Shown: one piece after another, positions 1 through 7,033 of the stretch
Numbering within the stretch: the stretch's first letter is position 1
How the letters are laid out: every line of letters starts with the position of its first letter
DNA from: a virus
Reading direction: 5' to 3' (one strand)
DNA length: 45,655 nt
Virus record (IMG/VR): IMGVR_UViG_3300028829_000410
Coordinates: 1-45,655 of that record
Notes under the pieces: generated by a model
The model's database searches: none
What the model was told of the DNA's origin: nothing
The model's input: the letters and a program-made list of their open reading frames with translations, nothing else
Position numbers and translations under genes: made by a program

Positions 1-1
1 T

Positions 2-40
2 GAAGAACTAGAAAAACTTATGGAGAATAGCTATGGTTGA
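2..40 (+). CDS. 3' end of an upstream gene (partial)
   Basis: Only the last 12 codons and a TGA stop lie in the window; the tail reads EELEKLMENSYG. The stop overlaps the start of the next gene by 8 bases, the same tight coupling seen throughout this arm, which supports it as a real gene end. Nothing can be said about its function. It shows that the rightward operon begins to the left of the window. Confidence 0.5.
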   Translation, partial: EELEKLMENSYG

Positions 41-299
41 TGACATGGACAGTCTAGTAAACATATCTAGAGAAATATTTATAGAGGATTGTTGGGCTAA
101 GATGTTTGCGATGCATATTATGTGTCCTTGCCCTGACCCCCAAGTAAAAAGATTATTTATAAACTTTGTAATCGGAAGATGTAATTATACAAATGTTGAT
201 AAAATTACAGAGCAGTTTGTATTTGATTGCTTTCCTATGTTTATAAATCATAAGTGTCTTGGTAACAAGGTGCTTGACACCGAGGTGGATTCGTGCTAG
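33..299 (+). CDS. Hypothetical protein, 88 aa, cysteine-rich
   Basis: An 88-residue protein of unknown function with six cysteines (for example CPCPDP near residue 32), which might bind metal, though no standard zinc-finger spacing is evident. A GGAG sequence lies seven bases before the ATG. It is first in the visible rightward replication arm, ahead of the single-strand binding protein. A sigma70-like promoter for the next gene overlaps its last codons. I do not recognise the family. Confidence 0.6.
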   Translation: MVDDMDSLVNISREIFIEDCWAKMFAMHIMCPCPDPQVKRLFINFVIGRCNYTNVDKITEQFVFDCFPMFINHKCLGNKVLDTEVDSC

Positions 300-302
300 A
301 CT
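274..302 (+). promoter_or_regulatory. Candidate sigma70 promoter for the replication operon
   Basis: TTGACA at 274-279, a 17-base spacer and TAGACT at 297-302 (4 of 6 consensus positions). It lies across the end of the first complete gene, and a start near 309 would give a roughly 33-base leader with an AAAGGAG ribosome site before the SSB gene. The -35 box sits inside a small dyad (GGTG/CACC). Prediction from sequence only. Confidence 0.45.
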
Positions 303-341
303 CCCCTCTCAAACTGAAGAAAACCAAAGGAGAAATTATAT

Positions 342-776
342 ATGGTTTATGAAGGCATTGCTTATTGGGCATCTATTACCACACCTAACACTAGGTTTGA
401 GCCAAAGTATTCTGTCGATTTAGTTGTTGATAAAGATACTGCTCAAGACTTAAAAGAGAAAGGCTTTAGTGTTAAGTTCGATAAAGAAGAAGGCCCGACT
501 ATAAGTATAAAGCGTAATGTAAATGGCCCTAATGGTATGGTGCGTAAAGCTCCTAAGCTACTGGACAAAGACAAGAATGAACTTGATTGCCTTGTTGGTA
601 ATGGTTCTAAGGTTAAGGTTCAGTGCAAGCCGTGGGAAATAAACCGTAATGGTCAAGCGTTCAAAGGTCTTGAGCTACAGGCAGTACAGGTAATAGACCT
701 AGTACAGTACAGCTCAGGAGATGGCGATGAGTTTGACGCTATTACAGATTTAGAAACTGAGGTGGATGAACTATGA
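342..776 (+). CDS. T7 gp2.5-like single-stranded DNA-binding protein
   Basis: A 144-residue protein that probably coats single-stranded DNA at the phage replication fork. The N-terminal two thirds alternate hydrophobic and basic residues as in a beta-barrel OB fold. The C-terminal 20 residues are strongly acidic and end in EVDEL, like the acidic tail by which T7 gp2.5 contacts polymerase and helicase-primase. Position directly before primase-helicase and DNA polymerase fits. A strong AAAGGAG site precedes the ATG, and the stop overlaps the next start (ATGA). The assignment rests on tail, size and context more than on a diagnostic motif. Confidence 0.7.
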   Translation: MVYEGIAYWASITTPNTRFEPKYSVDLVVDKDTAQDLKEKGFSVKFDKEEGPTISIKRNVNGPNGMVRKAPKLLDKDKNELDCLVGNGSKVKVQCKPWEINRNGQAFKGLELQAVQVIDLVQYSSGDGDEFDAITDLETEVDEL

Positions 777-1012
777 GTGAAGGTAATGTAGCGTATGTAC
801 TTGATGATGTATCTTACGAAGCTAGTAAGTTTACTGATGAAGGTAAGATAGTGTTTGCTAGACTTGTTGAAGTGCAGAAAGATATACAAAATCTTAATAG
901 AAAGATAGAGATATTACAAGCTGCTGCTATTACACTAAATGTAAAACTAAAAGACCAACTAACGGAGGACATGCGAACTACTGTAGAGGATGCAGAACAA
1001 GTAGCATCTTAA
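773..1012 (+). CDS. Small coiled-coil protein, DUF6447-like
   Basis: A 79-residue acidic protein with a short N-terminal strand region (YVLDDVSYEASKFTDEGK) followed by a predicted helix rich in V, L, I, N and Q that could form a coiled coil. The pattern 'Y-x2-DDV-Y...L...I..L..KI..LQ.A' resembles the small phage family DUF6447 as I remember it; the function of that family is unknown. It is translationally coupled to the SSB gene by an ATGA overlap and precedes primase-helicase, so a role around replication is possible but unproven. Confidence 0.65.
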   Translation: MSEGNVAYVLDDVSYEASKFTDEGKIVFARLVEVQKDIQNLNRKIEILQAAAITLNVKLKDQLTEDMRTTVEDAEQVAS

Positions 1013-1024
1013 CTGAATGACCTT

Positions 1025-1043
1025 GGCAAGTCGGTAAACTGCC
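1025..1043 (+). terminator. Weak hairpin before the primase-helicase gene
   Basis: A stem of GGCA-GT against AC-TGCC with a one-base bulge and a six-base loop, followed by a broken T-rich run (TTTACTTTA). It sits in one of the few untranslated gaps of the left arm (1013-1066). It could be an attenuator or RNA-processing site; it is too weak to call a strong terminator. Confidence 0.25.
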
Positions 1044-1066
1044 TTTACTTTATAGGAGATTACACG

Positions 1067-2719
1067 ATGGCTTTTGTTAAGTACCATCAACCATGTTATT
1101 TATGTGACTCCAGCGATGCGGTATCTGTCAACGATGATGGTAGTGCATATTGTTTTAGTTGCGATAAACGAATACCAGACTACGAAGTAAAAGAAGGAGC
1201 AGATAAAAATATTGTACAGGAAATAAAAGTGCATAGAACAAACTCAGTAAATGAAATTGAAGGAGAGTTCTTAGCTCTTAATGATAGAGGTATTTCTCTA
1301 GCAACCGCTAAGAAATATAATGTTAAATCAACTACAAACCAGAATGGTGATGTAGTCCAACACTTCTACCCATACTGCATAGCTTCAGAAGTTACAAGCT
1401 ATAAGGTTCGGGGTGAAGGCAAACACTTTACATGGCGCGGTAGCTCTCAAGGCACTGGTCTGTTTGGTGAATCCGCTTTCAAAGATAGCGGTAAGTTTAT
1501 TACATTAGTCGAGGGCGAATGTGATGCGATGGCAGCGTATGAATTACTAGGTTCTAAGTGGCCTGTAGTTAGCGTTAAGTCAGGTGCAGCAGGAGCAGCT
1601 AGGGATGTTAAAAATTCACTGGAGTTTCTAGAAAAGTTTGACTGTGTAGTAATTAACTTTGACAATGATAAAGCAGGGCGTGAGGGTGCAAAGGCTGTAG
1701 CTAGATTACTAACACCTAGTAAGGCTAAAATACTTACAATGCCAGATGACTTTAAAGATGCTAACGAAATGCTCAGAGCTAAACGGGCACAAGCCTATGT
1801 AGATGCTTGGTGGGGTGCGAAGTTATATACACCATCAGGAGTTCTTAATATATCTGAACAGAAGTTAGACTTTAATAATCGTGAGCAACGTGAGAGCATA
1901 CCCTACCCTTGGGCTGGTCTTAATAAAAAACTATACGGCATGAGACGAGGTGAGCTTGTGACACTGACAGGTGGTACAGGGCTTGGTAAGTCTAGTATTA
2001 CCCGTGAGTTAGAACACTGGCTAATCACTCACACCAAGGACAACGTAGGTATCATAGCATTAGAGGAAGATTGGAGGCGTACTGTTGACGGTATACTTTC
2101 AATCGAGGCTAACGCTAGGCTTTACATTGACCAAGAGCGTGAGCAGTTCTCAGAAGATGACCTTAATAAATACTTTGATAATATTTATGGCGGTGAAAAT
2201 AAAGATAGGGTGTGGATACACAGTCACTTTGGCATTACTAACATTGATGAAATCTTTAGTAAGTTAAGATTTTTAATCGTTGGTTGTGGTTGTAAGTGGG
2301 TATTTGTAGACCACCTACACATGCTTGTTAGCTCTATGTCGGAAGGCGATGAGCGCAGGGCTATAGATAATATTATGACTAGGCTCAGAAGTATTGTTGA
2401 GGAGACAGGTGTAGGGCTAGTGCTTGTTAGTCACTTACGTAGAGTAGATGGTAATCGAGGACATGAGAATGGTATCTCGGTAAGTCTATCACACCTACGT
2501 GGCTCTCAAAGTATTGCTCAGTTATCTGATTGCGTTATAGCTTTAGAGCGTGACCAGCAATCCGATGACCCCGAAGAAGCTAATACTACACACATGAGAG
2601 TACTTAAATCTAGGTACACTGGTGATGTAGGTATGGGTACTCACTTGCTTTATGACAGAGAAACTGGTAGACTTCGGGAAACATTTATTGATGATGACAA
2701 CGAGGTAGATGAGTTATGA
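1067..2719 (+). CDS. Bifunctional primase-helicase (T7 gp4-like)
   Basis: A 550-residue enzyme that makes RNA primers and unwinds DNA at the fork. Visible domains: N-terminal zinc ribbon with C10-x2-C13 and C29-x2-C32; TOPRIM domain with the acidic motif VEGECD (E149) and DNDKAGR (D199, D201); then a RecA/DnaB-type helicase with Walker A GGTGLGKS (302-309), Walker B VFVDHLH (D415) and the LVLVSHLRR strand. Length and order match T7 gp4. The acidic C-terminus DDDNEVDEL repeats the EVDEL end of the SSB protein. A TAGGAG site precedes the ATG, and the stop overlaps the polymerase start (ATGA). Confidence 0.96.
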   Translation: MAFVKYHQPCYLCDSSDAVSVNDDGSAYCFSCDKRIPDYEVKEGADKNIVQEIKVHRTNSVNEIEGEFLALNDRGISLATAKKYNVKSTTNQNGDVVQHFYPYCIASEVTSYKVRGEGKHFTWRGSSQGTGLFGESAFKDSGKFITLVEGECDAMAAYELLGSKWPVVSVKSGAAGAARDVKNSLEFLEKFDCVVINFDNDKAGREGAKAVARLLTPSKAKILTMPDDFKDANEMLRAKRAQAYVDAWWGAKLYTPSGVLNISEQKLDFNNREQRESIPYPWAGLNKKLYGMRRGELVTLTGGTGLGKSSITRELEHWLITHTKDNVGIIALEEDWRRTVDGILSIEANARLYIDQEREQFSEDDLNKYFDNIYGGENKDRVWIHSHFGITNIDEIFSKLRFLIVGCGCKWVFVDHLHMLVSSMSEGDERRAIDNIMTRLRSIVEETGVGLVLVSHLRRVDGNRGHENGISVSLSHLRGSQSIAQLSDCVIALERDQQSDDPEEANTTHMRVLKSRYTGDVGMGTHLLYDRETGRLRETFIDDDNEVDEL

Positions 2720-4467
2720 AATCTTTAGTATTCGATATTGAAACTGACGGGTTACAGCCTACAAAAGTTTACTGTATGTCTGTCCTCGATGTTGAAACTC
2801 AAGAGCAGTTTAATTTTAATCCAAAGAAACTAAGTGAAGGAGTTAAGTTATTACAAGAAGCAGATAAATTAATTGGTCATAACATTATTGGGTTTGATAT
2901 ACCCGTTGTTAAAAGATTAATGAACATTGATTTATCAGGTAAGAAGTTAGTTGATACATTAGTACTTTCTAGATTGTTTAATCCAGTAAGAGCATCGCAT
3001 AGCTTACAAGCTTGGGGATACAAGTTACAGTTTCCTAAGATAGAGTTCGATGACTACACTAGATACTCAGAAGAAATGATGAAGTACTGCGCTCAGGATG
3101 TATTCTTAAACTATAAAGTTTACGAAGAACTTAAACGTGAGAGCAGGGGATTCACTGGTGAGAGTGTTAATGTTGAGATGGATACTTATAAAATTACTAC
3201 AGCTCAAAAAGACTATGGCTTTATGTTAGATAAAGATAAAGCTAACAAGTTGTTGGAGGAACTGACCAGTGAGCTTAACAACACTCAAGAGGTTGTGCAT
3301 AAAACATTTACTCCTAAGATAAATGAAAGGGTAATCTACCCACAGCACACACATGATGGAGTGTTACGTAAGTTAGGTATAGATAAAAATGGCAAGCAAG
3401 CCAGACTGTCTGATGAGGAGTATAATATATTTAAAGATTGTACTGCTTCAGAGATTGTACGAACTGCAAAGGAAGAATTTAATTTAAGTTCTCGACAGCA
3501 GATAGGTACATACTTACAGGAGTTTGGTTGGAAGCCTAAAGTATTTACACCTACAGGGCAGCCGAAGGTTGACGAGAAGATACTAGCTACTGTTACGGAC
3601 ATACCCGAAGCAGCAATGATAGCTAACTATTTAATGTTACAGAAACGGATAGCGCAAGTACAGTCGTGGTTATCTTTTTTAGATGGTGACAGAGTGCATG
3701 GCTCAGTTATATCTAATGGTACTATCACTGGCAGAATGTCGCACCGTGACCCTAACATGGCTCAGATACCTAGCCTATCATCTCCCTACGGTAAGGAGTG
3801 TAGAGCTTGCTGGACAGTTCCTAGGGGCTATAAGTTAGTAGGTGTGGATGCTAGTGGTCTTGAGCTACGGATGCTTGCACACTATCTTAATGACAAGGAG
3901 TTTATAAATGACATACTCAACGGAGACATACACACAGCTAATCAAGCAAGGGCGGGATTGCAATCAAGATCTCAGGCTAAAACTTTCATCTATGCATTCT
4001 TGTACGGAGCAGGAGATGCAAAGATTGGACAAGTGGTTGGAGGAAACAAAGCTCAAGGTAAACGAGTTAAGCAATCTTTTCTCAATAATTTCCCATCACT
4101 TAAGTCTTTTAGAAATAGAGTTAAGAGAGAAGCAGATCAAAGAGGTTACATCAAAGCTCTAGATGGACGTAAAGTATTTATACGCAGCTCACATGCTGCA
4201 TTAAATTCTTTACTGCAAAGTGCTGGAGCTATCGTTATGAAGAGAGCTTTGGTTATACTTAATAATAAATTACTTTCGAGCGACATTGATGCTCACGTTG
4301 TAGCAAATGTGCATGACGAGTGGCAGATAGAAACTTGGGAGAATGATGTAGATAGACTAGGTTCTATGGCGGTTGACTCCATCGTGGAAGCTGGTGTATA
4401 TTATAAACTAAAGTGTCCGATGGATGCTGAATATAAAATAGGAGATAACTGGAGTGACACACACTAA
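2716..4467 (+). CDS. DNA polymerase, family A (T7 gp5-like)
   Basis: A 583-residue replicative polymerase. The N-terminal 3'-5' exonuclease shows DEDD-type motifs: FDIETDG (D7, E9), GHNIIGFD and YCAQDVF. The polymerase part shows TGRMSHRDPNMAQIPS, motif A VGVDASGLELR (D378), motif B R418-x3-K422 with FLYGAG, and motif C VHDE (H533-D534-E535). At the position equivalent to E. coli F762 / T7 Y526 it carries Tyr (Y426), as in T7, a state associated with fast lytic replication. It is shorter than T7 gp5 (704 aa). It overlaps primase-helicase by four bases and the HNH gene by 14. Confidence 0.97.
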   Translation: MKSLVFDIETDGLQPTKVYCMSVLDVETQEQFNFNPKKLSEGVKLLQEADKLIGHNIIGFDIPVVKRLMNIDLSGKKLVDTLVLSRLFNPVRASHSLQAWGYKLQFPKIEFDDYTRYSEEMMKYCAQDVFLNYKVYEELKRESRGFTGESVNVEMDTYKITTAQKDYGFMLDKDKANKLLEELTSELNNTQEVVHKTFTPKINERVIYPQHTHDGVLRKLGIDKNGKQARLSDEEYNIFKDCTASEIVRTAKEEFNLSSRQQIGTYLQEFGWKPKVFTPTGQPKVDEKILATVTDIPEAAMIANYLMLQKRIAQVQSWLSFLDGDRVHGSVISNGTITGRMSHRDPNMAQIPSLSSPYGKECRACWTVPRGYKLVGVDASGLELRMLAHYLNDKEFINDILNGDIHTANQARAGLQSRSQAKTFIYAFLYGAGDAKIGQVVGGNKAQGKRVKQSFLNNFPSLKSFRNRVKREADQRGYIKALDGRKVFIRSSHAALNSLLQSAGAIVMKRALVILNNKLLSSDIDAHVVANVHDEWQIETWENDVDRLGSMAVDSIVEAGVYYKLKCPMDAEYKIGDNWSDTH

Positions 4468-4849
4468 CGTAATAGCAATGACTAGAAAAGAAAGGTATGC
4501 TCTTGTTGAGTCTAATCCGCAGAGTAAAGATTATAAATTATCTATACTAAGAGCTGCTAAAAGACGAGCAAGAAAAAGAAACATATTCTTTGACTTAACT
4601 GTTGATGATATACATGTAGGTACACATTGCCCTATACTAGGTACTATGCTTGAGGTCGGGTCAGACAACTGGCAGAACTCTCCAAGCCTAGACAGGATTG
4701 ATAACAACAGAGGGTATGAACCTGACAATGTTATGGTAGTATCTATGATGGCTAACTCAATTAAGAACCAAGCTACACCTACACAAATAAGAAAGGTTGC
4801 AGACTTCTATGAAAAACTCTACGCAGAAAAACTTATCAACATTAGTTAA
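4454..4849 (+). CDS. HNH-type endonuclease
   Basis: A 131-residue basic protein with a compact HNH-like core: CPILG at about residue 58, then SPSLDRIDNNRGYEPDNV and a MANSIKNQAT helix. The phrase 'SLDRIDN..GY.PDNV' is diagnostic of a widespread phage HNH nuclease group. The start is uncertain: GTG at 4454 has a GGAG nine bases upstream, while ATG at 4478 has no clear ribosome site. It lies between polymerase and the PD-(D/E)XK nuclease, so it could be a replication/packaging nuclease or a free-standing homing nuclease; I cannot tell which. Confidence 0.82.
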   Translation: MTHTNVIAMTRKERYALVESNPQSKDYKLSILRAAKRRARKRNIFFDLTVDDIHVGTHCPILGTMLEVGSDNWQNSPSLDRIDNNRGYEPDNVMVVSMMANSIKNQATPTQIRKVADFYEKLYAEKLINIS

Positions 4850-5672
4850 TGATATATATGATACTGTATCTGATTTAAATATAGGAGAAAAACAAATACC
4901 TGATGAGCTGTTAGCTGATGTTACAGCAGGTATAGGTAATGCTATAATTGAATGGGCAACTCCGAGGGATAGAAGCAATTCTGTCCTTCGGATGTCGAGC
5001 ATTGGTAAACCTTCAAGACAGTTATACTACGCAGATAAGTATAAAGAAAGTTTTCCGCCTGACGCAGCTACTTTAATTAAGTTTTTGTATGGTCACATAC
5101 TTGAGGAGCTGCTTTTATTTTTAGTTAAACTAGCAGGTCACGAAGTTACTGACCAACAAAAAGAAGTTAATGTTAAAAACATCAAAGGTCATATGGACTG
5201 TAAGATTGATGGCGAGGTTATAGATGTTAAGAGTGCTTCTGGCTTTTCATTTAAGAAGTTTCAGCACGGCACTCTTAGAGAGAATGATCCCTTTGGTTAC
5301 ATGTATCAGCTTGCTGGTTATGAGAAAGCAGAAGGTACGAATGAAGGTGGCTTCTTAGCCATTAACAAAGAGTCTGGAGAGGTTGCTTTGTACCAGCCAG
5401 AAGAACTAGATAAACCTAATGTCGAAGCTAGAATAGACGATTTAATAGAGATGTTTAGTATACAGGAGCTTCCTGACAAATGTTATCAGCCTATACCAGC
5501 AGGTACTAAAGGCAACATGAAGCTACCTATGGGCTGCGTGTACTGCTCACACAAAATAGAATGTCATAGTGATACTAATAATGGTAAGGGCTTACGTATG
5601 TTTAAATATGCTAAGGGTATAGAGTATCTTACTAGCGTTAGGTCTTTACCTAGAGTAGAAGAAATAATATGA
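4809..5672 (+). CDS. PD-(D/E)XK nuclease (RecB/Cas4-like exonuclease)
   Basis: About 287 residues. The active site reads GHMDCKIDGEVIDVKSAS: the D of HMD, then D-x-K in IDVKS, typical of lambda-exonuclease/RecB-family nucleases. A downstream MYQLAGY helix is the usual Q-x3-Y element. The C-terminal C-x2-C and C in MGCVYCSHKIEC resemble the cysteines of Cas4/AddB-type nucleases and may bind iron-sulphur or zinc. It takes the place of T7 gp6 in degrading host DNA or processing ends. I start at ATG 4809 rather than the in-frame TTG at 4797, which has no spacing to the GAAAGG site. It overlaps the HNH gene by 41 bases. Confidence 0.85.
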   Translation: MKNSTQKNLSTLVNDIYDTVSDLNIGEKQIPDELLADVTAGIGNAIIEWATPRDRSNSVLRMSSIGKPSRQLYYADKYKESFPPDAATLIKFLYGHILEELLLFLVKLAGHEVTDQQKEVNVKNIKGHMDCKIDGEVIDVKSASGFSFKKFQHGTLRENDPFGYMYQLAGYEKAEGTNEGGFLAINKESGEVALYQPEELDKPNVEARIDDLIEMFSIQELPDKCYQPIPAGTKGNMKLPMGCVYCSHKIECHSDTNNGKGLRMFKYAKGIEYLTSVRSLPRVEEII

Positions 5673-5977
5673 GAAAGAAAACATTAAAACAAATTGATGC
5701 TAAAGTAGATAGTTTACTGGTTGAGTGGGTTAAGAGCTTGTTGAGTGACGAGGAGCAAGAACAAGTTACTCTTGAAAATTATAAAACTTTATTACCTAAA
5801 GAAGAATACATATTAGCTAGAGGTACAAACTACTTATCATTTTATACTTGCCGATGGGCTAGGCAAAATATAAAAAAATTAATTCGTAAAGGCGTAGACT
5901 TAGACAGTATAACTATTGGAGATTTAGAATGGATGCTGAAAAAGACAAGCACGAACCGTCAGTTGAACAGCTTCTAA
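5669..5977 (+). CDS. Hypothetical protein, 102 aa
   Basis: A basic helical protein with N-terminal MRKKTLKQIDAKVDSLLVEW and a Trp/Arg-rich centre (CRWARQNIKKLIRKG), suggesting nucleic-acid contact. Its ATG overlaps the stop of the nuclease gene (ATGA), so the two are translationally coupled. Its 3' end overlaps the next small gene by 49 bases. I do not recognise a family. Confidence 0.65.
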   Translation: MRKKTLKQIDAKVDSLLVEWVKSLLSDEEQEQVTLENYKTLLPKEEYILARGTNYLSFYTCRWARQNIKKLIRKGVDLDSITIGDLEWMLKKTSTNRQLNSF

Positions 5978-6093
5978 TTATTATGGCTTGCACGTTACAG
6001 TTACGTGGTGGTGATTTAGAACTTGAAGAATTAATATTTCTTAAACAAGCAATAGATAAAGGAATAGAAAGCCACAGAAAGGAGATACATTGA
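5929..6093 (+). CDS. Hypothetical small acidic protein, 54 aa
   Basis: A short reading frame starting MDAEKDKHEPSVEQLL and ending at TGA 6091-6093. It is helical and acidic, with a leucine-rich stretch LELEELIFLKQAIDKGIE. A GGAG-like sequence (TTGGAGATTTAGA) precedes the ATG. The stop overlaps the TTG start of endonuclease I, so it bridges what would otherwise be a gap between two coupled genes. This supports it as real despite its size. Function unknown. Confidence 0.55.
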   Translation: MDAEKDKHEPSVEQLLIIMACTLQLRGGDLELEELIFLKQAIDKGIESHRKEIH

Positions 6094-6596
6094 AAAGAAA
6101 ACCACGTAAGAAAAGACCTAAGCATATAAAAATAGATGGGTACGATAGTATATGGGAATACATACTACACGATACCTTACTCAAAGAATGGGAGCATCAC
6201 TCAGAAAAAGTAGAGTACACTGTTAAACATACCTACGAACCAGACTTTAGAAGGACTTTACAAAACAAGACAATTCTGTTAGAATCTAAGGGTAGATTTT
6301 GGGATCACGCTGAGTACTCTAAGTACATATGGATACGTGAAAACCTACCAAAGAATACCGAGTTAGTATTTTTATTTGCTAACCCCTCCGCACCAATGCC
6401 TAATGCTAAAGTAAGAAAGGATGGAACTAAACGCAGCCACGGTGAGTGGGCTAGTGTCAACGGGTTTACTTGGTATTCAGAAGATACCTTACCTGACAAG
6501 TGGGTTAATATGAAAGCAAGAGAAACAGAAGAATTTTTATTAAGAAAACGTGCAACAGAAGAAGCAAGCAAGGAAGAAACTAATGTCGAGATTTAA
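6090..6596 (+). CDS. T7-type endonuclease I (Holliday junction resolvase)
   Basis: A 168-residue protein homologous to T7 gp3, which cuts branched DNA and helps degrade host DNA and resolve replication intermediates. Diagnostic stretch: Y-E-PDF (residues ~49-52), then LLESKGR (the catalytic E-x-K) and the WIRENLPK helix, followed by the SHGEWASVNGF element that aligns with SYGEWCEKHG of T7 gp3. The N-terminus is very basic. I accept TTG at 6090 as start: AAAGGAG lies five bases upstream and there is no nearby in-frame ATG. It overlaps the DUF3310 gene slightly. Confidence 0.9.
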   Translation: MKRKPRKKRPKHIKIDGYDSIWEYILHDTLLKEWEHHSEKVEYTVKHTYEPDFRRTLQNKTILLESKGRFWDHAEYSKYIWIRENLPKNTELVFLFANPSAPMPNAKVRKDGTKRSHGEWASVNGFTWYSEDTLPDKWVNMKARETEEFLLRKRATEEASKEETNVEI

Positions 6597-6900
6597 ACAA
6601 TATGATTTACCAATACAGGCTATATTAGAAAAAGATAGGGAAGATGTAGTAAACAATCCTATCCATTATAATAAAGGTAAAGTTGAGTGTATCGAAGCTA
6701 TCGAAGCTATGCTAACTAAAGAAGAATACCTTGGGTATCTTAGGGGTAATGGCTTTAAATATCGCTGGCGTTTTAGATACAAAGGTAATCCCTTAGAAGA
6801 TTTAAATAAAGCAGAATGGTATGATACTAGAGCTAAACAATTTGTTATAGACAATCCTGAGTTGACGGAGAAATCAAATGACGATGGAAAGAAAAGCTGA
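6583..6900 (+). CDS. DUF3310 family protein
   Basis: About 105 residues with the signature of DUF3310: NNPIHYNKGKVECIEAIEAM, then YLRGNGFKYRWRFRYKG and a final DLNKAEWYDTR. This small protein is very common in phages near replication genes and is sometimes annotated as a nucleotide kinase-like protein; its biochemical role is not settled. I start at ATG 6583, which has AAGGAAG seven bases upstream, rather than at the in-frame GTG 6550. It overlaps the endonuclease I gene by 14 bases. Confidence 0.9.
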   Translation: MSRFKQYDLPIQAILEKDREDVVNNPIHYNKGKVECIEAIEAMLTKEEYLGYLRGNGFKYRWRFRYKGNPLEDLNKAEWYDTRAKQFVIDNPELTEKSNDDGKKS

Positions 6901-7033
6901 GCGAACCGCTAAGTTTAATAAAAATAAAAAATCAAAAACTAAACAGAAATCTAAACGATACAAAAAAGAAAAAAAGGAATACACGAATGACTTTGAAAAC
7001 TCAAGAGTATCTTGGGATACAGATAGATTATGA
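6878..7033 (+). CDS. Possible lysine-rich small protein, 51 aa
   Basis: A frame starting MTMERKAERTAKFN, then an extremely Lys-rich centre and a tail FENSRVSWDTDRL. GGAG lies seven bases before the ATG. It fills the 86-base gap before nrdA, overlapping DUF3310 by 23 bases and nrdA by 47. The strong ribosome site argues for translation; the long overlap and A-rich low complexity argue for caution. If real, it may bind nucleic acid. Confidence 0.4.
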   Translation: MTMERKAERTAKFNKNKKSKTKQKSKRYKKEKKEYTNDFENSRVSWDTDRL

